Below, in pieces: positions 16,727 through 23,885 of a stretch of 64,000 nucleotides of DNA. The stretch is from Sphingomonadaceae bacterium (GTDB lineage: Bacteria > Pseudomonadota > Alphaproteobacteria > Sphingomonadales > Sphingomonadaceae). The stretch is taken from contig CANJRZ010000002.1 of assembly GCA_947476735.1 (NCBI GenBank), positions 1-64,000 of the forward strand, read 5' to 3'. Position numbers and translations under genes: made by a program. Under the pieces are notes generated by a model, which saw nothing but the letters and a program-made list of their open reading frames with translations, did not search any database and was not told the origin of the DNA. Numbering within the stretch: position 1 is the first letter of the stretch; each line of letters opens with the position of its first letter.

Positions 16727-17185
16727 ATGTTCGAAACGACCATCCTCGGCGCCTGCCCGGCTGAAGAAGACACCGCGCAGCTTGGCCGCGCGCGTGATTT
16801 CGACCGGTTGAACCGCCTCGAAGTCGACTGCTACCAGGCCGCCCTTACCGCCCACTACGGCCCGCCCTCTGCCGGCGCCAGCTTCATTCGACACTGTTCC
16901 AACCACGATTTCGGCCGCTACACCGAGCTCGCGCTACGCTTCAATCCGAAGAACGAGGCAGAAGCTGCCTATGCCGCGTTCGTCGGCGAAGGGCTTGCCC
17001 GCTGGTTTCATGGCGGCTTCACGCCGCCCGTCGAATACCCTGACAGCGCGTCGCCGATGATCCGCCATGCTGATCTCGCGGCCGCGATCCGCTCCGCGAT
17101 CAGCATCATGCGCCCGCCGTTCCCCGAAGGCGAGCGCATGATCACGAACCTCCGCGCCAACTACCCCGATGCGGTCCCGGCCTGA
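16727..17185 (+). CDS. Hypothetical protein, 152 residues
   Basis: No family recognised. CGGAG precedes the ATG. Features are RARDFDRLNRLEVDCYQAAL (helical), RYTELALRFNPKNEAEAAYA and GEGLARWFHGGFTPPVEYP. No signal or membrane segment. Its TGA overlaps the ATG of the next gene by one base, suggesting an operon. Confidence 0.6.
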   Translation: MFETTILGACPAEEDTAQLGRARDFDRLNRLEVDCYQAALTAHYGPPSAGASFIRHCSNHDFGRYTELALRFNPKNEAEAAYAAFVGEGLARWFHGGFTPPVEYPDSASPMIRHADLAAAIRSAISIMRPPFPEGERMITNLRANYPDAVPA

Positions 17186-17694
17186 TGGCCCGCGACTGCG
17201 TCCGGCACCCGCGCCACGTCATTCAGCCTCTCGTGATCGGACGACAGCCCGATCTCTTCGACGGCCCGACCGTGACACACGAGCGACCCGTCAAGCCCAC
17301 GCCCCAGACATGGGGACGCGACTTCCTCCGTTACCTCCGGGCCACCAGCCCGCACGCGGAATCCTCCACGGAGCAACCAAAAATGACCGACAAACTTCAC
17401 GATCACACTATGTCCAACGTCCCGGACAAGCCGGCCTGGACTGACGAGGAACTTCGCACCCTCATCGACTTCCGGCACCGCTATGGGCGCCGCTGGAAGA
17501 GCAAGCTGCTCGACCTCTATTTGTTCGGCAAGGATGACAGCGAGCCGAACGGCGCCGGCCTTCGGCACATCCGGAACCGCCAAGGCCCCAGCCGGGTGGA
17601 CGCTGTGACCAAGGCGATGCTCGACGAGGCCGAAGATCGGCTCGCGGCCCCGGCGCGCCCGCATCATCCGGGCCTGGTCGGCCCGTCCCGATAA
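17185..17694 (+). CDS. Hypothetical protein with SANT/Myb-like segment
   Basis: 169 residues. The ATG overlaps the preceding stop. The first 65 residues are low-complexity and basic (MARDCVRHPRHVIQPLVIGR). The conserved-looking part is AWTDEELRTLIDFRHRYGRR and WKSKLLDLYLFG, which resembles a SANT/Myb-like DNA-binding helix set; this is a pattern impression only. An internal ATG before TDKLHDH (residue 67) is an alternative start that would keep only the conserved part. Confidence 0.5.
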   Translation: MARDCVRHPRHVIQPLVIGRQPDLFDGPTVTHERPVKPTPQTWGRDFLRYLRATSPHAESSTEQPKMTDKLHDHTMSNVPDKPAWTDEELRTLIDFRHRYGRRWKSKLLDLYLFGKDDSEPNGAGLRHIRNRQGPSRVDAVTKAMLDEAEDRLAAPARPHHPGLVGPSR

Positions 17695-17703
17695 GGTGCT
17701 CAA

Positions 17704-18828
17704 GTGGAGCCCATCTACCTGGTCGCCTGCGTCTCGCAGAAGCTCGATCGGCGCGCCCGCGCCGCCGAGTTGTATCGATCCTACTGGTTCCGCAAGGTGC
17801 GAACCTATGTCGAAGAGACCGGCTCGCCTTGGTTCATCCTGTCGGCCGCCCATGGACTCGTGAGACCGAAAGATAGGCTCGAGCCCTACAACGTCACCCT
17901 CCGCGACTTCTCGTCCGCTGGACGGCGACTGTGGGGCGAGAAGACAGTTCGCCAGCTTCGGCAAGCAGTCGGCCCTCGCTCTGTCGGCCCGATCGTCTTT
18001 CTCGCAGGGCGGCTCTACCGGGAGCCCCTGCTCGACTTCGCCGGCGATTGGGCCGTCATACCCATGGCAGGTATGGGCATCGGCCAGCAAAAGGCATGGC
18101 TGGCGGCCCAGATCACCGCCGCCCGCAAGCGCGCTGCGCGCGCTGCTCAACTGGACTTTCCCCACGACTGCAGACGGAGGCTCGCATGTCGCGTTTCGCC
18201 ATCCGGCACCGCTATGCGGTGCCCCGCCCCTTCGTGCGCCATCCAGCGCAACTCGAGTTATTCGATTTTGTGGCGGATGCCACCGCCGCCGCCGGTATGC
18301 GGATTCTGCCGTGGCGGGGCCTTCCGGTCTGGCACTGCGAGCTCGATCGCCAAAGCGCGATCATGCGCCCTAGTCGCCCGCTCTATCACCGCTTCGAGAT
18401 CACGGCTCGCCAACTCACCGCAGAGCGGATCCGCGCGTGCCGCGACATGGCGGCGATCGCCCGTCTGGTCGAGCGCCTGTCGGCCGCCCGCTATCCCAGC
18501 GGCTACTTGCACGACCTCGACCGCGTCTGGTCGCGCGCGGAGCTCGGCGCGCTTCTCGTCGAGGCCACCAACCGCCGCACATTACTCGCGATGGGTAGGG
18601 ATCAACCTCGGGCAAAGGGTCCGGCCCTCGATCCACGACGCCTACCGGACGACCGGCTCGACCACCTTATTCAGACGCACCGGGACATCTCCGTCGTCGA
18701 GGCGCTGCGTGTCGAACGAGAACGTCGCGCCCGAGCCGCAGCTTCGATATATCTCCGCCGGACAGGAGCATAAACATGGATCAAGAGTCGCCGGCTCGCC
18801 GCCCCGCTATTCGCGCTGTGTCGTTTGA
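17704..18828 (+). CDS. DUF6884-domain protein with lost stop codon
   Basis: The first about 160 residues form a DUF6884 domain: YLVACVSQKLDRRARAAELY, WFILSAAHGLVRPKDRLEPY, VVFLAGRLYREPLLDF-like (IVFLAGRLYREPLLDF) and MAGMGIGQQKAWLAAQI. The role of the family is unknown. It starts with GTG at 17704 behind AAGGTG. After about residue 158 the frame continues without a stop to 18828, fully across the next gene (18186-18773) in another frame. The last 200 residues look like an out-of-frame reading of that gene, so the natural product probably ended near 18180 and the stop has been lost, or a frameshift lies near 18150-18180. Confidence 0.65.
   Translation: MEPIYLVACVSQKLDRRARAAELYRSYWFRKVRTYVEETGSPWFILSAAHGLVRPKDRLEPYNVTLRDFSSAGRRLWGEKTVRQLRQAVGPRSVGPIVFLAGRLYREPLLDFAGDWAVIPMAGMGIGQQKAWLAAQITAARKRAARAAQLDFPHDCRRRLACRVSPSGTAMRCPAPSCAIQRNSSYSILWRMPPPPPVCGFCRGGAFRSGTASSIAKARSCALVARSITASRSRLANSPQSGSARAATWRRSPVWSSACRPPAIPAATCTTSTASGRARSSARFSSRPPTAAHYSRWVGINLGQRVRPSIHDAYRTTGSTTLFRRTGTSPSSRRCVSNENVAPEPQLRYISAGQEHKHGSRVAGSPPRYSRCVV
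18186..18773 (+). CDS. Hypothetical protein, 195 residues
   Basis: No family recognised. It is a basic protein starting MSRFAIRHRYAVPRPFVRHP with CGGAGG before the ATG; the middle has FEITARQLTAERIRACRDMA and IARLVERLSAARYPSGYLHD, and the end VVEALRVERERRARAAASIY. Helical and Arg-rich, so it may bind nucleic acid (inference). It overlaps the 3' extension of the DUF6884 frame. Confidence 0.6.
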   Translation: MSRFAIRHRYAVPRPFVRHPAQLELFDFVADATAAAGMRILPWRGLPVWHCELDRQSAIMRPSRPLYHRFEITARQLTAERIRACRDMAAIARLVERLSAARYPSGYLHDLDRVWSRAELGALLVEATNRRTLLAMGRDQPRAKGPALDPRRLPDDRLDHLIQTHRDISVVEALRVERERRARAAASIYLRRTGA

Positions 18829-19114
18829 CGATGTCGGTGCCGCCCTTGCACGACTGGTTCCGATCGCACTGCCGCCCACCCGCGCCGCCGAAACAGGCGC
18901 ATCATCCAAGGTGGCCGACTTTCTCCTCGCCTGGTGGAACGGTGACGACACCGGCCAATTTCCGATCCTCCACCTGTGCAATGTCGATGCTGTGACCGCC
19001 GAGGATATGCTGATCATCATGGCCTATCTTGCCGAGAATTCGACGGTCTACGCCGACCGATGGGGCTATCGCGACACCATGGCCCAGATCTGGGAACGAT
19101 ATCGCGAACTATAG
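18776..19114 (+). CDS. Hypothetical protein, 112 residues
   Basis: A small acidic protein with CAGGAG before the ATG, two bases after the preceding stop. It contains KVADFLLAWWNGDDTGQFPI and AEDMLIIMAYLAENSTVYAD, a compact helical fold. Similar short proteins are common on sphingomonad plasmids, in my recollection (a DUF7673-like assignment was not checked). Last gene of the unknown cluster before a long gene-poor gap. Confidence 0.6.
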   Translation: MDQESPARRPAIRAVSFDDVGAALARLVPIALPPTRAAETGASSKVADFLLAWWNGDDTGQFPILHLCNVDAVTAEDMLIIMAYLAENSTVYADRWGYRDTMAQIWERYREL

Positions 19115-19870
19115 CGTCTCGCGCCCTATTCCGCTTGGCGCTTCACCGAGCCTCTGCGAGTCTCGGCCTATCTGGTCACGATCGACTGATGCGGGCGCTG
19201 CCGCGCCGCCGCTTATATCATGGTGCGGAGCCGTGCGATGGGCGAGACCCCGAGCCTGCACCCGCCATGCACCTCTAAGTCGGGCGGAAGCCTCAACGCA
19301 GCGGTGGCCGCGCGCCCTGCCCAGCGAGGCCCCGCGTGGAAGCCTTTATCGGCATCATGACGGCAGCGTTCAGCTCCTGCCGTCCCGGTGGTGGTTCTGG
19401 CACGACGAACCTTCCCATCATCCATCTCGCCCTGCACGAGGCGCGCGCGCCGTGGCAGTGAAGGCAGCACCCGGGTCCAACCCGCGAGATTCGACCTGCA
19501 TGATGGCCGTCCCGCGCCCGGCGCAACGGCGAGGCTGAGGCAATCAGAGCCGCATTATGGTGACGGATCGACGCATGGTGACGACGCCGGACGAGCGACG
19601 AGACAAGCGTGTCCTGCTTCTCGGATCCATGTCCATTGCCCGCCCGTGGGGGTCCATCCCCTCTCTTTCCTGAACGACCTAAGCCGGCCGTCCACCCCCT
19701 CCAACCCGCGATCATACGGACCGAGTTGCCGCTTCGCGGCTGCCCGCACCACTCCTTTGATCGGGGTTCCCCTCCGCGTCTTCGCGCTCCGGTGGAGAGG
19801 TCGTCCTGGCCGTCTTTGACGGTGTTCAGTCGAGGGGACGGACCCCCGGCGAACAAAAAGGAACCTCGAA
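19115..19870. other. Gene-poor region, 756 bases
   Basis: Several frames stay open because of high GC, but none has a good start, ribosome site and sensible protein. One plus-strand stretch around 19335-19540 (SLYRHHDGSVQLLPSRWWFW) reads plausibly and may be the remnant of a small gene. The second copy of the GAGTTGCCGCTTCGCGGC core lies at 19721-19747. AAAAAGGAAC before 19871 is the ssb ribosome site. Confidence 0.45.
19721..19747. repeat. Second copy of the 27-base hairpin core of 15229-15255
   Basis: Identical over 27 bases, including GCCGC-TTC-GCGGC at 19728-19740. The outer arms of the first copy are not conserved here. It is 124 bases before the ssb start codon. Confidence 0.65.
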
Positions 19871-20284
19871 ATGCAGAACCTCGTCATCCTCGCCGGCAAC
19901 GTCGGCGCCACGCCTGAGACCCGCACCACCCAGGGCGGCACCAAGATCACCCAGTTCAGCCTTGCGACCTCACGCCCCAAGCGCGACAGCGACGGCAAGA
20001 CCATGAAGGATGGTGAAGGTCGCCGGGTCGAGGACACCGAGTGGCACCGCATCACCTGCTTCAACGGCATCGGCAAGACCGTCGCGCAGTATGTCGAGAC
20101 GGGCCAGAAGGTTATGGTTCGGGGCCGGATCCACTACACCCGCTGGACCGACCAGGAGAATATCGACCGCTACGGGGTCGAGATCATTGCCGACGAAGTG
20201 ACCTTCCTCTCCTACGGCAAATCCCGCCAGCAGAAGGGTGGCAGCCAAGACGACAACCTTGGGGATGATGATATCCCCTTCTGA
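19871..20284 (+). CDS. ssb: Single-stranded DNA-binding protein, full form
   Basis: A 137-residue SSB. It begins MQNLVILAGNVGATPETRTT, the canonical OB-fold opening, with EWHRITCFNGIGKTVAQYVE and KVMVRGRIHYTRWTDQE in the core, and ends in the partner-binding tip DDDIPF. It binds single-stranded DNA in replication, repair and conjugation. AAGGA lies before the ATG, and a strong hairpin follows the stop, so it is probably a single-gene unit. Compare the shorter tip-less SSB at 1494-1814. Confidence 0.93.
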   Translation: MQNLVILAGNVGATPETRTTQGGTKITQFSLATSRPKRDSDGKTMKDGEGRRVEDTEWHRITCFNGIGKTVAQYVETGQKVMVRGRIHYTRWTDQENIDRYGVEIIADEVTFLSYGKSRQQKGGSQDDNLGDDDIPF

Positions 20285-20296
20285 GCGGGGCAGGAA

Positions 20297-20320
20297 GGCC
20301 CGGAGCTTCGGCTCCGGGCC
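20297..20320. terminator. Terminator hairpin after ssb
   Basis: A perfect ten-base-pair stem GGCCCGGAGC / GCTCCGGGCC with a TTCG tetraloop, 12 bases after the ssb stop. It lies between convergent genes, so it may serve both. Confidence 0.8.
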
Positions 20321-20347
20321 TCTCGCCGTTGGCCCCTTCCTTCCAAT

Positions 20348-20815
20348 CTAACAGCAATCGGTTTGCGCCGGATCGTAGATATAGCTGCCTACGAGGTCGA
20401 GGAGGCCTGCCATCGCTTGTGTTGCGGTATTTCGATCTGGCGCCGTCCAGCTCGAGCTTTGGGGGTATCGGAACAGCTGAAGCGCATGGGGTTGATCGAG
20501 AGCCTCTATGAGCCTGTCTATTGAAAGATCTTGGGCGGAATATAATCCCCCGCGGATCGCCTGGGCATAACAGCGTTCGAGGCTGTGGCCCATCATCATC
20601 AGCCATTCTTCATCATGGCCCTGGTGACTCAATGCGGCCTTAAGCGAAAGTTCAAGGGCATGGGCAATGAGCTGAAACAGGGGCCGCTCAATTGCCTGGT
20701 TCTCTGGCGCGTGCTCGCCCACCATTTTCGCTGCGTCGCCATAGGAGGCAGCCATCGAGAGATATTCACAGGCGCGGCGATTGGGATAGGTCCCTGCGGC
20801 AGCCGAAACGGACAT
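20348..20815 (-). CDS. Hypothetical protein, possibly HEPN-like
   Basis: 155 residues from the ATG at 20815; a TTG 39 bases upstream is a weaker alternative. The core PLFQLIAHALELSLKAALSH plus GHSLERCYAQAIRGG resembles the helical pattern of HEPN-type domains found in toxin and defence proteins, but no Rx4-6H signature can be pointed to, so this is only a suggestion. It is divergent from the VapBC-type operon at 21012, sharing the intergenic region. No membrane segments. Confidence 0.45.
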   Translation of the reverse strand: MSVSAAAGTYPNRRACEYLSMAASYGDAAKMVGEHAPENQAIERPLFQLIAHALELSLKAALSHQGHDEEWLMMMGHSLERCYAQAIRGGLYSAQDLSIDRLIEALDQPHALQLFRYPQSSSWTAPDRNTATQAMAGLLDLVGSYIYDPAQTDCC

Positions 20816-20943
20816 CCCCTGAAGATGGCAGATTGGTGGGTGCAGCCAAGCCAAAAAAATCCGAGGCTACCGGCGCGACCCTAGTGGCGAGCGCCGCTGG
20901 CCCCCCGTAATAGGTAGACACCGGCTTCTGGGCGCCTCGCGCA

Positions 20944-20972
20944 TTGCAAATTGATAGCAGATAAGGTATATT
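20944..20972 (+). promoter_or_regulatory. Predicted promoter of the vapBC-type operon
   Basis: TTGCAA at 20944-20949 and TATATT at 20967-20972 with 17 bases between, 40 bases before the antitoxin ATG. The stretch is notably AT-rich compared with its surroundings, as expected for an autoregulated toxin-antitoxin promoter. Confidence 0.55.
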
Positions 20973-21011
20973 GCCATCAACGATGTCAATCAAACCGGAG
21001 TGCGATCAGCT

Positions 21012-21266
21012 ATGGCAGCCGTCACGATTCGCAACTTGTCCGATGAAACATACCGTGCCTTGAAGGTAAGGGCAGCGCATCATGGGCGCAGTGCCGAGGC
21101 TGAGATGCGCGAAATTCTGGAACATGCCGCGCGACCGACCGACCGCGTCAAACTGGGATCGTTGCTGGTCTCCATCGGCCGGGAGGCCAGCATGAGCGAC
21201 GCAGAAGCAGAGCATTTTGCTCAGCTGCGTGACAAGACTCCTGCCGAGCCTATGAGGTTCGAGTGA
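21012..21266 (+). CDS. vapB: FitA/VapB-type ribbon-helix-helix antitoxin
   Basis: 84 residues. The N-terminus MAAVTIRNLSDETYRALKVR continues with AAHHGRSAEAEMREILEHAA, a clear ribbon-helix-helix DNA-binding domain of the FitA kind. The C-terminus binds and neutralises the toxin in this family. A GTG four codons earlier is possible, but the CGGAG spacing favours the ATG. The gene overlaps the toxin gene by four bases (ATCC region), typical coupling. It would repress its own promoter just upstream. Confidence 0.88.
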   Translation: MAAVTIRNLSDETYRALKVRAAHHGRSAEAEMREILEHAARPTDRVKLGSLLVSIGREASMSDAEAEHFAQLRDKTPAEPMRFE

Positions 21267-21688
21267 TCCTGCTCGACACCAATGTAATCTCAGAGCTGTG
21301 GAAGCCCGTGCCTGACCCGCATGTCCTGGCATGGGTCGATGCTCAAGTGATCGACACACTCTATCTGTCGGCCATAACCGTGGCCGAGCTTCGTTTCGGC
21401 ATTGCCGCCATGCCGGCCGGCAAGCGACGTGAAACGCTTGATCGCCGGTTGGAACAGGAAGTGCTGCCCCTGTTTGACAGCCGCGTTCTGCCGTTCGACT
21501 TGGAAGCCTCGCGGGCTTTCGCCCACTTGATGGTGGTGGCGAAGGACGCGGGTAGAGCGGTTGGAACAGCTGACGGCTATATCGCGGCCACGGCTGCGGC
21601 AAGTCGCCTTATAGTCGCCACCCGAGACACGAATCCCTTCGAGGCGGCCGGAATAAGCACCGTCAATCCTTGGATGGCTTCACTCTAA
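21263..21688 (+). CDS. vapC: VapC/FitB-type PIN-domain toxin
   Basis: A 141-residue PIN ribonuclease. The acidic catalytic set is complete: D5 in MILLDTN, E42 in VAELRFG, D104 in TADGYIAATA and D122 in ATRDTNPFEAAG. It would cleave RNA when the antitoxin is degraded and so stabilise the plasmid (family knowledge). The start codon lies inside the end of the antitoxin gene. No damage seen. Confidence 0.93.
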   Translation: MILLDTNVISELWKPVPDPHVLAWVDAQVIDTLYLSAITVAELRFGIAAMPAGKRRETLDRRLEQEVLPLFDSRVLPFDLEASRAFAHLMVVAKDAGRAVGTADGYIAATAAASRLIVATRDTNPFEAAGISTVNPWMASL

Positions 21689-21731
21689 ATTGGCCCGGAT
21701 CTAGCGATCTCACTTTGATCGCGGCAGCCGG

Positions 21732-22139
21732 TCAGGAACACCAATCCGGTTTGGGCCGATGGCGGAGCCAAGGTCGCGCGGCACCTGTGGCGATAAGCGC
21801 CTGGCCCAAGTCTCTGCCATCGACGCGGACGCGCGCCACCGTCCGGTTGTAACTGCGCCCTACCCGCTCGAACGTCACGACCTTGCCGTCGAGCAGCCCA
21901 CGCGCGCGCCGCGATGCGGCTTTGCCGCGCTCTATTTCAAGGCGACATTTCGCCTGGCGGGCGTGAATCTCGGGCGCATCGATATTGGCGATCCTGATGC
22001 GCTCGCCACTCGTCAGGCGGAAGGTGTCGCCATCGGTCACGTAACGGACCCGTCCGGTGTCGGACGGAGCCGATGCACCCGATGCCGCGCCGCTCATCGC
22101 CGTCAGGCAGATCAATATCGGAATATGCAACGAGGTCAT
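21732..22139 (-). CDS. Thermonuclease-like (SNase) secreted nuclease
   Basis: 135 residues from the ATG at 22139. The N-terminal MTSLHIPILICLTAMSGAAS is a probable signal peptide ending near ASGAS, so it acts in the periplasm or outside. The SNase fold follows, with VTDGDTFRL, RIRIANIDAPEIHARQ, the catalytic-type E and R in CRLEIERGKAASRRAR, and YNRTVARVRVDGRDLGQALI. Small plasmid-borne SNase homologues are common next to transfer regions; their role is unclear. The frame stays open another 73 codons upstream without sense. Confidence 0.85.
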   Translation of the reverse strand: MTSLHIPILICLTAMSGAASGASAPSDTGRVRYVTDGDTFRLTSGERIRIANIDAPEIHARQAKCRLEIERGKAASRRARGLLDGKVVTFERVGRSYNRTVARVRVDGRDLGQALIATGAARPWLRHRPKPDWCS

Positions 22140-22439
22140 CGCCAGGACAGTAGCGCCTGAGATACGTAGAACAAGATGCGAACGGTTTGCCGGTTGTTCC
22201 TGCCCTTTTTGCGATCGACCTGGTGGGCAAGCGGCATCCGATACCGGCAGCTTCACCCCGCTCTTTGAGGCGCAATCCTTGGTCGCTCCCGCGGGCCTAA
22301 TGCGATCAACCCGTAAAGGGTCCGTACGCTTTGCTACGGCCTTTTGCCGTGCCGCCAAAAGGTGATCGCGGCCACGAGACCGACACTTCGGGCGCCAGTC
22401 GAGCGGGGATGAACCTGCCGGCTTGCAAGGAGCCTCGAT
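22140..22439. other. Intergenic region without a clear gene
   Basis: 300 bases upstream of the divergent nuclease gene and before the small membrane protein. Frames are open on both strands but none has a start and composition I would trust. AAGGAG at 22428-22433 is the ribosome site for 22440. Confidence 0.4.
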
Positions 22440-22604
22440 ATGTTCACCGACATCTGGACCGCCCGCAGAAGCGCACTCAGCCTTTCGAAAACCCTGATGG
22501 TCGCAACGATGGTCATCTCCATCGGAGCCCAGTTCGCCGTCATCACCGCCGACGACTTCGACGGCGACGTTGCGGTCATCAACGAATATGATCCCTTCGC
22601 CTAA
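22440..22604 (+). CDS. Small predicted membrane protein, 54 residues
   Basis: ATG at 22440 with AAGGAG seven bases upstream, and a rho-independent terminator directly after the stop, which is good evidence for a real short gene. The sequence MFTDIWTARRSALSLSKTLM continues with VATMVISIGAQFAVITADDF. One hydrophobic segment at about 16-37 could span the membrane, leaving a short acidic C-terminus (FDGDVAVINEYDPFA). No family recognised. Confidence 0.6.
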   Translation: MFTDIWTARRSALSLSKTLMVATMVISIGAQFAVITADDFDGDVAVINEYDPFA

Positions 22605-22610
22605 CCTCCA

Positions 22611-22640
22611 GGCGGGGGCTTCGCCCCCGCCCCTTCTTTA
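22611..22640 (+). terminator. Rho-independent terminator
   Basis: Stem GGCGGGGGC / GCCCCCGCC with loop TTC, followed by CCTTCTTTA. It lies seven bases after the stop of the small membrane protein and just before the next start codon at 22644. Confidence 0.8.
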
Positions 22641-22643
22641 GAG

Positions 22644-23171
22644 ATGCAGCCTTTGGATGACCTGACAGAGCAAGCCAGTGCCCATTACATCCACTCGACC
22701 CTGCGCGAACGCATCGTTGAACATGTGTTCGTAGGCGAGGCGCTGCGGCGGCTGTGGCAACGCGGCGTGACCGGGGTCGAGGTGCTGCGTTCCGAGTTCG
22801 ATGCCGGCGGCTACGATCTCGTAATGAGCTACAAGGCGATCACCCGGCACATCCAGTTCAAGACCGTGACACTGGGCGGGCGGGCGCCGCGTGTGACCGC
22901 AAGCCTGAAGTTGATGGAGAAGCCGAGCGGTTGCATCATCTGGATCGTGGTCTCGCCCGATCTCGATCTCGTTTCCTATCTCTGGTTCGGCAATGCACCA
23001 GATGTGCCCCTGCCCGATATCAGCGGCTTTCCCGTTGCTCGCCATGCCAAAGGGACATCGGCTGGCAAGAAGAACGAGCGGCCGATGCACCGGGTGATCG
23101 CCAAAGGAAAATTCGAAAATATCGCTTCGCTCGATCTGGTCCTGGGCAAGCTGTTTGGGCCGTTGCCGTAA
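22644..23171 (+). CDS. Hypothetical protein, possible PD-(D/E)XK nuclease fold
   Basis: 175 residues. The segment GVEVLRSEFDAGGYDLVMSY followed by HIQFKT has the spacing E46/E51, D58, Q71-F-K73 of a PD-(D/E)XK nuclease core (D then QxK on the next strand). That is a pattern match, not proof. A hydrophobic strand CIIWIVVSPDLDLVSYLWFG follows. The C-terminus is basic. The start codon almost touches a terminator and the ribosome site is poor, so expression is uncertain. Confidence 0.55.
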   Translation: MQPLDDLTEQASAHYIHSTLRERIVEHVFVGEALRRLWQRGVTGVEVLRSEFDAGGYDLVMSYKAITRHIQFKTVTLGGRAPRVTASLKLMEKPSGCIIWIVVSPDLDLVSYLWFGNAPDVPLPDISGFPVARHAKGTSAGKKNERPMHRVIAKGKFENIASLDLVLGKLFGPLP

Positions 23172-23277
23172 GGGTTTTCGGGCACCGGCTGCGCCGGACC
23201 GGGCTCTAGGCTGACGCCCCGAGCCCCGTGCCGGGTCTCGGCCCTCCGGGTGACGATCCCTTGCTGAAGTGGATGCG

Positions 23278-23736
23278 CTACTCCGCGATGCCAGAGGCGA
23301 TCAACGTCTGGGCCGTGACCGGCGCCGGGCCATCGCCAAGCGTTTCGCGCAGCGCCGCCTCTTCGAGCAGCACGTGCCAGGGCGCGCCGTAGGTTCTGGC
23401 TGCCAGATAGAACGCCGCGCCATCGCACGCGACCATCCGGCACCGCTCCTGGGTGTCGATGAGCGACCACCCTGCCCCGTACCGCGCGACCAGATCGGCC
23501 GGATCGACCCGCATCAAGGCGCCGCAACGCCGGCATTGGCTGCGTATGAGGATGTTGCGGCTTGCCATGACGCCGACGGTCTTTGTCCAGTTGGGCCAGA
23601 GAGTGTGGAGCGCAGCGGTCATCTCGGATGACGATAGTCCGCTTGTCCTCAGCCGGTCCAGAAGTCCTTGACGGCATGTGATGTCTTGGGTGCCGCAAGC
23701 CGCCGAAGTGACGGGATCATCACCATGTCCGGTCAT
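23278..23736 (-). CDS. Hypothetical protein with Cys motif
   Basis: 152 residues from the ATG at 23736; an internal ATG at 23568 (MASRNILIRSQCRRCGALMR) gives a 96-residue version with no good ribosome site either. The segment RLRTSGLSSSEMTAALHTLW resembles a helix-turn-helix, and CRRCG plus a later CRMVAC could bind zinc. No family recognised. Divergent from the DUF3768 gene. Confidence 0.5.
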   Translation of the reverse strand: MTGHGDDPVTSAACGTQDITCRQGLLDRLRTSGLSSSEMTAALHTLWPNWTKTVGVMASRNILIRSQCRRCGALMRVDPADLVARYGAGWSLIDTQERCRMVACDGAAFYLAARTYGAPWHVLLEEAALRETLGDGPAPVTAQTLIASGIAE

Positions 23737-23885
23737 TGCCGGGGCGCATCTCCGCGCAAGCCCGTAGCCGGGCTTCTCCTCTCACGTTTCGACCCTGCGG
23801 GTGCGCGCACCTGCTGTGCCCCGGCCAGCCGGTCCCTGTCGAAAGACCCCGATCGGCGGGGTTTGAGCAAGCACAGGATCAGCAC

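Noticed and set aside
19029-19538. Possible 169-codon gene in the gap before the second ssb
   Set aside because: No ribosome site, Arg/Pro/Ser-rich composition and overlap with other equally open frames. Only a short stretch near 19335-19440 looks protein-like, so I record it as a possible remnant only.
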